A stretch of 42,358 nt of DNA from Lachnospiraceae bacterium (lineage in GTDB: Bacteria; Bacillota; Clostridia; Lachnospirales; Lachnospiraceae): assembly GCA_024695575.1 (NCBI GenBank), contig JAILHY010000038.1, positions 1-42,358 on the forward strand, in the 5' to 3' direction. The notes beneath the pieces are model-generated. The model did not search any database. It saw nothing but the letters and a program-made list of their open reading frames with translations, and was not told the DNA's origin. A program made the translations under genes and the position numbers. The stretch's first letter is position 1, and every line of letters begins with the position of its first letter. This document shows positions 17,309 to 24,561 of the stretch, in pieces.

Positions 17309-17782
17309 TTACTTTAGAGCCTTGGCCATAAAAGCTCTCAGCGTCTGAGGCTTGGCACCGGGCTCCACGCCCGCCCAAAGAACCTTTTCCGCTCTTTTCA
17401 AATCAATGCCGGAAACCTTAGCACGTTTGTTTTCAATCGAAGGCTTGCTGCCCGGCTTAATACCTTCCCACAATACCTGCTCGGTTCTCTCTTTATTCTT
17501 GGCCTTTGCTGCTTCGGTCTGGTTGGCGCGGGTGTTTTCTGTTGAAGGATTCTTTTTGTCTTTAAAACCGTCCCACTTTACCTGCTCGGTTCTTTCTTTA
17601 TTCTTGGCCTTAATCTTGGCATTCTGATTGGCTCGCTTATTATCCGTTGAAGGATCCTTACCTGCTTTAATGCCATCCCAAAGTACAGCACTGTCAGTCA
17701 GCTCTTCCTTTGTCTTAGGCTTATTTCTGGGTGGAACGGTACGCATGGGTTCATTTCCGTCCCATAATACCGTAGTCTTTGC
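17309..17782 (-). repeat. short degenerate coding repeats (VLWxGIKxG units)
   Basis: The last 157 codons of the tube-like gene hold five units of about 24-36 residues, each starting with a V-L/K-W-D/E/A-G motif and usually followed by 'KPST' and 'RAN' elements. The same motif opens the long upstream repeats ('VLWAGIKAGAKPSSTPLRAN'). The short units are therefore the long unit without its 'RLYRGNK' half, which suggests stepwise duplication and deletion. Confidence 0.85.
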
Positions 17783-19807
17783 GGGACCTTTCACAGGTTG
17801 CTTGGCACTCTTGGTACTTGCAAGCTTTTCGCCTTCATTAGGTCCTGCAATATACTCCTGCCCATTTTCATCTGTCTGAATATCTTTATTACCACGATAG
17901 AGTCTCTGCGGAGCACGGGCGCGGTTTCTGGTGGCCATAGCATTTCTATCCATTTTTTCATCGGCATCAGTATCAGGATAGTTTGCTCTTAAAGGTGTAG
18001 TCGTTCCTTTACCGTCACTGCCTTTAATATTCCATAAAACGGCACCGGCTATCATTTCTGCCTTAGTCTTTACGGAACCTTGCACAGGTTGCTTGGAACT
18101 CTTGGTACTTACGAGTTTTTCGCCTTCATTAGGTCCTGCAATATACTCCTGACCTTTTTCATCTGTCTGAATATCTTTATTACCACGATAGAGTCTCTGC
18201 TCAGCACGCTCCCTGTTTCTGGTGGCCATTTTTTCTCTGTCGGTTACTTCATCTGCCGCTGTATCCGGATAATTGGCACGAAGAGGAGTTGAACTGGGTT
18301 TGGCACCAGCTTTAATACCAGCCCAAAGGACCTTCGCTGCCTCCATTTCAGCTTTGGTATTTACTTTACCGGGAGTAGGTTTGGCACTCTTGGTACTTGC
18401 GAGTTTTTCGCCTTCATTAGGTCCCGCAATATACTCCTGACCTTTTTCATCTGTCTGAATATCTTTATTACCGCGATAGAGTCTCTGAGGTGTTCGTTTA
18501 GCGTTACGATTCGCCCAGTTTTCTCTGTCAGTTGCTTCCGGATTTTCAGTATCGGGATAAAGTGCTCTTAGCTGTTTGGTAGTAGCTTTACCGTCACTGT
18601 CTTTAATTTTCCATATTACGGCACCGGCAATCTGCGCAGCCTTAGACTTGGTATTGGAAGCCTGCGGCTTGGCACTCTGAACAGTATAAAGCTTGTTATT
18701 AGCTGAGTCGAGAATATATTGCTTTCCGTCTGATCCGGTCTGAACGTTTTTATTACCGCGATACAGTCTTTGTGGTGCACGTTGTTTATTCCTGTTCGCC
18801 CAATTTTGTCTGTCAGTAGCTTCCGGACTGTCTGTATCGGGATAAAGCGCTCTTTTCTGTGTGGTATTACCCTTTCCGTTTGAAGCTTTATATTTCCATA
18901 AAACGGCATTCTGTATCATCGTAGCCTTGGACTTGACACCGGTCTGCGGCTTGGCACTCTTTCTGTGAGTATATTCGATAGATGTGCCGTCACTGGCAGT
19001 AACAGTCTTCTTGGTCCCGTCGGTAGTAATGTCAGTGCCTGTCCAAAGATACTTGGTTGCTCTGTCACTGTCGTTTTTAGGATGCCTTGCAGCACTATGT
19101 TTTCCTTTGGGTTTAAGGCCGGTGACATTTCCGTCTTTATCCTTGGCAAGTTCAAAGTCAAACTTATGACCGGCGTTGGCTATACCTTCCAAAATACCGT
19201 CAGGAAGAGTTACACGAATCATTTCCCTGTAACCGATGGTGGTAGTCTCTGTATGAAGACCGCTTGACTCGGCATTTAACTCACCGTATTCCTTGGACAT
19301 GACCGTACAGCCGGTAAAAGTATAGGTCCTGAAGGGCATAAAGTTCTTATGCATCTCCATACGGCATACAAAAAGTACCACAGGAAGTATGAGGTCGGTT
19401 CCGGGCTGCAAGGGATCGAGATAATCCACTCCCACATACCGCTCTACCTGGAAGGTAAAGGGCTGGGATACAGGCTTACGACGCATATGAACGTAATCGT
19501 TCAATCCGCCTTCCTGGATATATTCATATTCATTGGCCTTAGTGAAACTGTGTACCCTGCGGCAGGGCAGATCGAAGAGGCCCTCAACCCTTAACATAAA
19601 GTTAAAGTTGGGGCTTACATTTCGCCCGGTGTTATATACGAAAAAATTCTCCCAGTCATCATAGGGGCTGTCATAATTGCTGGATGCATAACTGGGCTTG
19701 GGAGTAGTTGTGCTTGCGGGTGTGCTGGGTGAGCTGGGTGAACTGGGTGAGCTGGGTGTGCCACCCGGATTGCCGCCTCCGCCACCGCCGGAAGGATTAT
19801 CAGGCAT
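17309..19807 (-). CDS. tube-fold (gp19-like) protein with long tandem-repeat C-terminal tail
   Basis: The protein has 832 residues, with a strong AGGAGG site before the ATG. Residues 1-40 are a Gly/Ser/Pro linker. Residues 60-215 match the T4 gp19 tube fold ('NFNFMLRVEGLFDLPCRRVHSFTK', 'DYVHMRRKPVSQPFTFQVER', then 'YTFTGCTVMSKEYGELNA'). From residue 291 come four tandem repeats of 95-97 residues containing 'QRLYRGNKDIQT' and 'EYIAGPNEGEKL'. Five shorter repeats follow, built on 'VLWDGIKAGKDPST..NKRAN'. The gene order matches Afp5, the second tube protein that starts the tube on the baseplate. Ordinary members have about 150 residues, so roughly 550 residues are extra. The function of the tail is unknown. 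It is basic and probably extended. Confidence 0.85.
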   Translation of the reverse strand: MPDNPSGGGGGGNPGGTPSSPSSPSSPSTPASTTTPKPSYASSNYDSPYDDWENFFVYNTGRNVSPNFNFMLRVEGLFDLPCRRVHSFTKANEYEYIQEGGLNDYVHMRRKPVSQPFTFQVERYVGVDYLDPLQPGTDLILPVVLFVCRMEMHKNFMPFRTYTFTGCTVMSKEYGELNAESSGLHTETTTIGYREMIRVTLPDGILEGIANAGHKFDFELAKDKDGNVTGLKPKGKHSAARHPKNDSDRATKYLWTGTDITTDGTKKTVTASDGTSIEYTHRKSAKPQTGVKSKATMIQNAVLWKYKASNGKGNTTQKRALYPDTDSPEATDRQNWANRNKQRAPQRLYRGNKNVQTGSDGKQYILDSANNKLYTVQSAKPQASNTKSKAAQIAGAVIWKIKDSDGKATTKQLRALYPDTENPEATDRENWANRNAKRTPQRLYRGNKDIQTDEKGQEYIAGPNEGEKLASTKSAKPTPGKVNTKAEMEAAKVLWAGIKAGAKPSSTPLRANYPDTAADEVTDREKMATRNRERAEQRLYRGNKDIQTDEKGQEYIAGPNEGEKLVSTKSSKQPVQGSVKTKAEMIAGAVLWNIKGSDGKGTTTPLRANYPDTDADEKMDRNAMATRNRARAPQRLYRGNKDIQTDENGQEYIAGPNEGEKLASTKSAKQPVKGPAKTTVLWDGNEPMRTVPPRNKPKTKEELTDSAVLWDGIKAGKDPSTDNKRANQNAKIKAKNKERTEQVKWDGFKDKKNPSTENTRANQTEAAKAKNKERTEQVLWEGIKPGSKPSIENKRAKVSGIDLKRAEKVLWAGVEPGAKPQTLRAFMAKALK
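17783..18937 (-). repeat. four tandem ~290-bp coding repeats
   Basis: Repeat units start at 18937, 18652, 18364 and 18073 and run to 17783 (285, 288, 291 and 291 bp), all in frame inside the tube-like gene. Units 2 to 4 share long near-identical stretches, for example the copies of 'aggtcctgcaatatactcct' near 17840 and 18130. This points to recent tandem duplication. Unit 1 is the most diverged. The region can expand or contract by recombination. Confidence 0.93.
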
Positions 19808-19838
19808 CTTATATACCTCCTACATTACTTTTACTCAA

Positions 19839-20048
19839 TTACCAGGTTCTGTTAGGTTTAAGGTCAAAAATGTTCTTTTCTTTCTTTTCCTTGGAGGGGT
19901 TCAGCTTTTCGTTTATCCCTGAGATCTCCGAACACCATCTGCGACGTGACCTGTGATCAATTGCCATCACTTCGTCGTTGCCCCAGTGGAAGTAATAGGA
20001 AATGAATGCCATTTCCCGGTAGAGCTCATCCTCGGGATAGAGCTTCAG
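19839..20048 (-). CDS. small DUF6760/Afp6-like CIS protein with apparent CTG start
   Basis: The open frame encodes 69 residues beginning LKLYPEDELYREMAFISYYF and including 'HWGNDEVMAIDHRSRRRWCSEIS'. This is the hallmark of the small DUF6760-type protein found next to the second tube gene in many CIS clusters. The conserved part begins before the first in-frame ATG (codon 12), and upstream only a CTG is available before an in-frame TGA. That CTG (20048-20046) overlaps the TGA of the upstream gene (CTGA) and directly follows GGGGAGGG, so termination-reinitiation is the likely mechanism. If instead the ATG at codon 12 is used, the product is 58 residues and lacks the conserved LYPE motif. The role is probably tube or baseplate assembly. 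Confidence 0.8.
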   Translation of the reverse strand: MKLYPEDELYREMAFISYYFHWGNDEVMAIDHRSRRRWCSEISGINEKLNPSKEKKEKNIFDLKPNRTW

Positions 20049-20407
20049 CCCTCCCCGGTAAAATTTAGCGGAACCTCATGTACCGCACCGCACTCAGGAC
20101 ATGTGACCCTCATAACAGGAGGTTCTATATCATTGATCCTCTGGTACATATCCTGTAAGTACGCAAGATCTGCGGTAAACAGCTTCTCTATAAGAGTGGC
20201 AGTAACAGCCTCCACTCCTTCAAGCTCTGTAATAACCTTTGAAAGAACTACGATAGTCAGATATGAAGGATTGGAAAGGACACGGGGATCGTGGGTCGCA
20301 CTTATCTCGTCTCCCGCTGTTGCCAAACGCATCTTACCTCGCCTGTGAAGCTCGCCGCTTCCGTCCATATAGCCCTTCGGTAAGGTAAATTCGTATACTG
20401 TATCCAT
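20045..20407 (-). CDS. CIS tail-assembly-type protein with Cys-X2-Cys motif
   Basis: The protein has 120 residues. The sequence 'YEFTLPKGYMDGSGELHRRGKMRLATAGDEI' followed by 'LSNPSYLTIVVLSKVITEL' and 'LFTADLAYLQDMYQRIND' is the pattern of the small protein encoded between tube and DUF6760 genes in CIS loci. It resembles phage tail assembly proteins. The C-terminus has 'VTCPECGAVHEVPL', half of a zinc-ribbon-like site. AAGGAG precedes the ATG. A chaperone role in tube or tape-measure loading is inferred from position and from phage analogues. Confidence 0.8.
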   Translation of the reverse strand: MDTVYEFTLPKGYMDGSGELHRRGKMRLATAGDEISATHDPRVLSNPSYLTIVVLSKVITELEGVEAVTATLIEKLFTADLAYLQDMYQRINDIEPPVMRVTCPECGAVHEVPLNFTGEG

Positions 20408-20436
20408 AAGAAACTCCTTAATAGTAAGTTTTCAAA

Positions 20437-20491
20437 CACTGTGGGACGCACAGGGAAAATCCCTGTACGCCCGGACTGTCCGAAAACAGTG
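20437..20491 (-). ncRNA. structured intergenic RNA element with competing stems
   Basis: In the 103-bp gap after the tube gene, 20443-20472 forms a strong hairpin (7-bp perfect inner stem around an AAA loop, then CG and GGG pairs separated by a mismatch and a one-base bulge). CACTGT at 20437-20442 can pair with ACAGTG at 20486-20491 and enclose this hairpin with direct stacking. Alternatively ACTGT at 20475-20479 pairs with 20486-20490. No U-tract follows the hairpin on the transcribed strand, so it is not a typical intrinsic terminator. A processing site, 3' stabiliser or attenuator limiting expression after sheath and tube is plausible. Confidence 0.5.
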
Positions 20492-20510
20492 ATCTAACAA
20501 TGTATAAACA

Positions 20511-21011
20511 TTAGTTAGGAATAACAAGTTCTTCGTACGCGATTTCAACAGACTCGATAGCAATATCGCTGGTCTTTGCATCAAGATCGGGAGCTGAATA
20601 CTTGGTAACCCACGCATTGGTAAGGGTCCACTGTCTGCTACCGGTAGATGAAGTAACTGGTGTCTGAGGAGCACCGGGGTTAATGTCGATGAGCTCGATA
20701 GTAACATCGTTTCTGGGCATCTGACCACGAATTTCGGAAACACATTCCTGAATCCATGTCTTGAACGCACTGTCAAGAATATAACCCATCTTAAGTGTTA
20801 CGTTACCGTGCTTAACAAGGCCGGGAACCTTAACGGGTGCCAAGGAACCGGAATTGCCCTGACGGAATTCGATAACATCAACTGAAGCCTCAACACCGGA
20901 AACTTCGCTGAATGCTGCTGTCCCCGATACGGATGCAACCGTAACGAGGAAGTTCATTTTTGTTAACGGATAGGCTGAACCTCTACCGTTTTCATATGTT
21001 GTTGCTGCCAT
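20511..21011 (-). CDS. CIS inner tube protein (gp19-like, Afp1-type)
   Basis: The protein has 166 residues, the normal length of T4 gp19-like tube proteins. Family features are 'KMNFLVTVASVSGTAAFSEVSGVE', the 'GLVKHGNVTLKMGY' strand and the C-terminal 'NAWVTKYSAPDLDAKTSDIAIESVEIAYEEL'. Stacked hexamers form the rigid tube that is driven into the target on sheath contraction. GGAGG precedes the ATG. It directly follows the sheath gene, as expected for the two major components that are needed in hundreds of copies. Confidence 0.96.
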   Translation of the reverse strand: MAATTYENGRGSAYPLTKMNFLVTVASVSGTAAFSEVSGVEASVDVIEFRQGNSGSLAPVKVPGLVKHGNVTLKMGYILDSAFKTWIQECVSEIRGQMPRNDVTIELIDINPGAPQTPVTSSTGSRQWTLTNAWVTKYSAPDLDAKTSDIAIESVEIAYEELVIPN

Positions 21012-21034
21012 ATATTAATCCTCCATTCTTCAAC

Positions 21035-22732
21035 TTAGCCTTCACCGCCGCCTGCTTCAGCCGTATGCTGAGTTACACGGAAGATTACGAACTCTGCAGG
21101 TCTGGAAGGTGCGATACCAATGTTACATATGAGTCTGCCGCCCATAATGTCATCACGTGACATGGTGGAAGGTCCGATCTCTACGAAATAGCTCTCTGAA
21201 GCGGTGCCGCCTGCGAGCATGCCGTTTCTCCACAATCCGTCAAGGAATGAGGATACGGTAAGAGATACTCTCTGCCACAGGGTCTGGTCATTGGGCTCAA
21301 ATACTACCCAGTTGGTATTGGCTTTGATACTCTCTTCTACGAAGATGAAGAGACGTCTTACGTTGACATATCTGAAGGATGAGTTGGAAGAAGCTGTCCT
21401 TGCGCCCCAGATACGGATGCCCTGTCCGGGAAGTGCACGGATAAGGTTGACGCCTTCGGGATTGAGGATGTCCTGTTCTTCCTTGGTGTAATTGAAGGAA
21501 AGTCCTGTACACATAACAACTTCGTTAGCAGGAGCCTTGTGTACACCGCGGGATATATCGGTTCTGGAATATACGCCCATTACTGCGCCTGACGGAGGTA
21601 TGAAAGCCGCCTTATTGGATGCGCGGTCAAATACCTGAACCCAGGGATGATACATAGCAGCGTAAGTTGAATCAACCATGCTGCGGAACTCAAGAAGATC
21701 CTTGGTCTTGTAAAGTTCCTTGGGCATATCGAGTACTGCGAATCTGCTGCGAGTGTTCTCACAGTGAGAAATGAGTGAAACGATAACTTCGGGAATGGTG
21801 ATTCCGGGAACTGCCATCATGGAAACGGTGGTGTTCTCAAGGAATGCCTGGATACCGGATCTCTTGCCGGGGCCGTCATCGGAACCGATGAAGGTACCTG
21901 CATTAACTTTCTTCATGCTACCGTTGGTGCCGCCTTCGAGTAAGAAGGAACCTTCTGTTCCGTCATTCTCAAGAATAGCTGCAACCGGATCAGCTGCTGA
22001 TTCGGGAGCGTTGATCTCAATGTCAACAAGTTCACTGGCTGCTAAGCGAGCGCCTAAGAACCTTGGTGAAGAAATGTTGAGTGAAAGATCGTTATATACC
22101 TCCACCTGATCTGCGAAACGCACGGTAACGTCAAAATTGCTGAGCAATACTACGTTCTTGGGAACAAGTGCATTGTCGATAGCCTTATCGGGAAGATCCT
22201 GATCGAAGGTTACGATGTTATCCATAATGGTAACGATATTGAAGAATGCACCTTCGAACTCAACGGTATCACCTTCACGGAATCCATCTACGGAACGAAC
22301 CTTATAACCTGCAGCGGTCTTTTCCATGATCTGAAGCTTACGGTTCTTAACAGGTGTTACTGTAACCTGAATACGGTTACCCCACTTACCGGGGTTCTTT
22401 GCCTTAACAGTAAGAACACCCTTCTTAGCGCTTGCACATTCTGCATCGGGGGGAGCTACACGCATTACGTAGCATCTGGTACCACCGTTAGCAAAGAACT
22501 GCTCTACGCTGGGAGCAAGGTAACGATTCTCACCGAATTCAAACTCGGAAAGATATCCTCCGAACTGTGCTATAAAAGCCTTATAACTACCGCAAAGCAA
22601 AGGAGCTCCTGTTACGGGTCCTTTTTCAGCGAAGCCAACGAAGCCCGCCGTACTTGTTCCGACACCCTCAATTGTGCGCGGAGAGTTGTCATACTCTTCC
22701 ACATATACTCCGGGTGATAAATATTCAGCCAT
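21035..22732 (-). CDS. CIS contractile sheath protein
   Basis: The protein has 565 residues and is the only sheath gene in the window (Afp has three). The N-terminus 'EYLSPGVYVEEYDNSPRTIEGVGTSTAGFVGFAEKGP' and the C-terminal 'GIRIWGARTASSNSSFRYVNVRRLFIFVEESI', 'WVVFEPNDQTLWQRVSLTVSSFL' and 'IAPSRPAEFVIFRVTQ' are diagnostic of phage tail sheath proteins. Two acidic/beta insertion segments (residues 105-260) correspond to the variable outer domain. A very strong AGGAGG site sits before the ATG. Confidence 0.97.
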   Translation of the reverse strand: MAEYLSPGVYVEEYDNSPRTIEGVGTSTAGFVGFAEKGPVTGAPLLCGSYKAFIAQFGGYLSEFEFGENRYLAPSVEQFFANGGTRCYVMRVAPPDAECASAKKGVLTVKAKNPGKWGNRIQVTVTPVKNRKLQIMEKTAAGYKVRSVDGFREGDTVEFEGAFFNIVTIMDNIVTFDQDLPDKAIDNALVPKNVVLLSNFDVTVRFADQVEVYNDLSLNISSPRFLGARLAASELVDIEINAPESAADPVAAILENDGTEGSFLLEGGTNGSMKKVNAGTFIGSDDGPGKRSGIQAFLENTTVSMMAVPGITIPEVIVSLISHCENTRSRFAVLDMPKELYKTKDLLEFRSMVDSTYAAMYHPWVQVFDRASNKAAFIPPSGAVMGVYSRTDISRGVHKAPANEVVMCTGLSFNYTKEEQDILNPEGVNLIRALPGQGIRIWGARTASSNSSFRYVNVRRLFIFVEESIKANTNWVVFEPNDQTLWQRVSLTVSSFLDGLWRNGMLAGGTASESYFVEIGPSTMSRDDIMGGRLICNIGIAPSRPAEFVIFRVTQHTAEAGGGEG

Positions 22733-22775
22733 CTATTTTTCCTCCTAAAATTTAAATAATTCTTGTTTTTTGTCC

Positions 22776-23159
22776 TTACACGCTCACCGTGACCTGTCCC
22801 GGTGATACGATGGATATTGAACCTGCATAGGCACACATAAGCTTACAATCGGAATTGAGAGCCGGATTGCCGTTTACAAGAACTGTAGGCGTACCGGGCA
22901 TCCAAACTCCGGCAGGTGTGGGTGTACAGGGCTGCGGTGTCAAAACCCCTAATGCGGCGGCTGTAGCTGAGGCTACTGCCGGATTGGCTAAAGAAGTACA
23001 CATACCGAACGGACCTACATTCTGCGGACCCGCATCCTGTATTGTCGCTGCGGTCTGTCCACCAGCTTTGATAAGCTGCTGAGACGTTACTTTAATACCA
23101 CCCGGGGCGGTTCCGAAAGAGCACATGCACTGCCCACCTTGTACTACCATCTGTCCCAT
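22776..23159 (-). CDS. PAAR-like spike tip protein (DUF4280)
   Basis: The protein has 127 residues. 'VVQGGQCMCSFGTAPGGIKV', the Pro/Cys-rich 'LTPQPCTPTPAGVWMPGTPTVLVNGNPALNSDCKLMCAYAGSISIVSPGQ' and the overall length match DUF4280, a PAAR-like family that sharpens the VgrG-type spike and is often found in CIS and T6SS loci. Several Cys residues could bind a metal ion at the tip. It lies directly after the 264-residue gene without a gap and 43 bp before the sheath gene, not next to the spike gene. Confidence 0.9.
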   Translation of the reverse strand: MGQMVVQGGQCMCSFGTAPGGIKVTSQQLIKAGGQTAATIQDAGPQNVGPFGMCTSLANPAVASATAAALGVLTPQPCTPTPAGVWMPGTPTVLVNGNPALNSDCKLMCAYAGSISIVSPGQVTVSV

Positions 23160-23954
23160 TTAAGCTTCTTCTCCTTTTTGAGTTTCAATATCTCCGGAAA
23201 TTGCTTTTTTAATATCAAGCTTATTGTTCTCCGGATCGCGAGGATCTATCTTCTGGAAATAGACCTTGCCTTTTACCACGAATCTTACCAGTAAAACGGT
23301 ATTGGTGGCGTCATCTCTGATGCGAAGCATGTAATCGCCGTTTTTGGCCGTTCTGCCGAAGATGACTCTTGCTATGGGTACATTTACCGTATAAGGCATC
23401 TTCAAGGTATCGGTCAGCGTTAGTTTGCTAACTGCATCGGTTTCGGACACTACGATCTTTTCATAACTGTTTCCGTCAGCCTGCAGCAATGCATATTCGC
23501 CGTATCCCATATCGAGCATTTTGCCTGCCTGTTTGATAACTGTCATCTTACGGGTCTTTTCCGTAAAATCACTGAGTCGGCAAACAACTCTTGAGGGATC
23601 TACTGCTTCCAGGCTTTCGATTAAAGGAAGGTTTCCAAAAAATGAGGTGACTGCAACCCCTTTTGCATTCTTCTCTGACGGTATCAGGAAGACGACGCAG
23701 GTAGGGATCCTGTCGTCCAGTTCTTCGTATCTGACGTCGATACATTCTTTTTCGTACCCGTATACTTCCACTCCCAGGCTGAAATTTTTACGTTCTGTGT
23801 TGATCAACACGAAGCTGCCCGAGCCGCGGGAGTCCGGGCGTATCGGTGCGCCGTCCGCGAAAAACAGTACATTTTTTTCTTCTACCGCTGCCCCTGTCGT
23901 TGTGTCTAATAATGAGATCAGCAGTCCCAGTTTGGCACGTATAACAGAAGCCAT
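23160..23954 (-). CDS. beta-rich CIS-associated protein of unknown function
   Basis: The protein has 264 residues with no recognised family. The first 95 residues resemble a beta-sandwich of the carboxypeptidase-regulatory type ('AKLGLLISLLDTTTGAAVEEKNVLFFADG ... SGSFVLINTERKNFSLGVEVYGYE'). The rest is also beta-rich. There is no signal peptide or membrane helix, so it acts in the cytoplasm or within the particle. Its stop abuts the PAAR-like start and its start directly follows the cap gene stop, which suggests a terminal (cap) accessory component. This is inference from position. Confidence 0.75.
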   Translation of the reverse strand: MASVIRAKLGLLISLLDTTTGAAVEEKNVLFFADGAPIRPDSRGSGSFVLINTERKNFSLGVEVYGYEKECIDVRYEELDDRIPTCVVFLIPSEKNAKGVAVTSFFGNLPLIESLEAVDPSRVVCRLSDFTEKTRKMTVIKQAGKMLDMGYGEYALLQADGNSYEKIVVSETDAVSKLTLTDTLKMPYTVNVPIARVIFGRTAKNGDYMLRIRDDATNTVLLVRFVVKGKVYFQKIDPRDPENNKLDIKKAISGDIETQKGEEA

Positions 23955-24551
23955 TTAACTCTCTGTCCCCCTTTCTTCTGAAAGTTGTAAAGTAAATTCC
24001 GCGTCCGTAACTCTCGGCGTCGAGATAACCTCTCCGCTTGATAAGAATACCGGCGACGCTTTGTAGAAAAGGCTTACCTGATATGGCTTGTTTATCGCCT
24101 GCCATACCCTTACTTTTTCCTCCAGACTTATCTTTGCCTGCGAAAGCACTATAGGAGGTTCGTCATCAGCAAGCCAGTTTTGCAGTGATTTCGGACTCAC
24201 GGCATTGTTGTCGTTAACGATCTGTGCCACTTTACCGATAATCTTCTGCACATCGGGGTCTTTAAGTCCCATCTGACCCCCGCCGTTTATGAAAACCATA
24301 TAATATAATGCATATGGTCTTGGCGCTTTGGAAATCTGAACCCGCCCTCTTCGAACGTACTCGGGCTGGTTAACATTGACATCCTCTTTGATATCGTACA
24401 GATACAAGCCTACGATATAGTCAACGTCCTGGGACGCAGGCGAGGATATCTCAATATTGTTGGCGGACGGAATAGGTTCCGGGCACATCTTCTCGCGCAG
24501 GTTACGCACGATATATGCACTTACATCCGCGATTATGGAATAATCTGCCAT
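23955..24551 (-). CDS. DUF4255/Afp16-like tube-terminating cap protein
   Basis: The protein has 198 residues. The DUF4255 N-terminal pattern is clear: 'ADYSIIADVSAYIVRNLREKM', 'YIVGLYLYDIKEDVNVNQPEYVRRG', then 'PRPYALYYMVFINGG' and a WxxxxxPYQVSLFYKASPVFL-like end. In Afp16/Pvc16 this family caps the tube and sheath and sets particle length. The size is typical for a single-domain cap. It starts ten bases after the Ser-Gly-repeat membrane protein gene, the junction between the membrane block and the particle block. Confidence 0.92.
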   Translation of the reverse strand: MADYSIIADVSAYIVRNLREKMCPEPIPSANNIEISSPASQDVDYIVGLYLYDIKEDVNVNQPEYVRRGRVQISKAPRPYALYYMVFINGGGQMGLKDPDVQKIIGKVAQIVNDNNAVSPKSLQNWLADDEPPIVLSQAKISLEEKVRVWQAINKPYQVSLFYKASPVFLSSGEVISTPRVTDAEFTLQLSEERGTES

Positions 24552-24561
24552 TTCATCATCC

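Noticed and set aside
17829-18480. regularly spaced repeats as a possible CRISPR array
   Set aside because: The period is about 291 bp, the units are in-frame coding sequence and there are no short unique spacers.
20443-20472. ordinary intrinsic terminator after the tube gene
   Set aside because: The hairpin is strong but the transcribed strand has no U-tract after it, so it is listed as a structured element instead.
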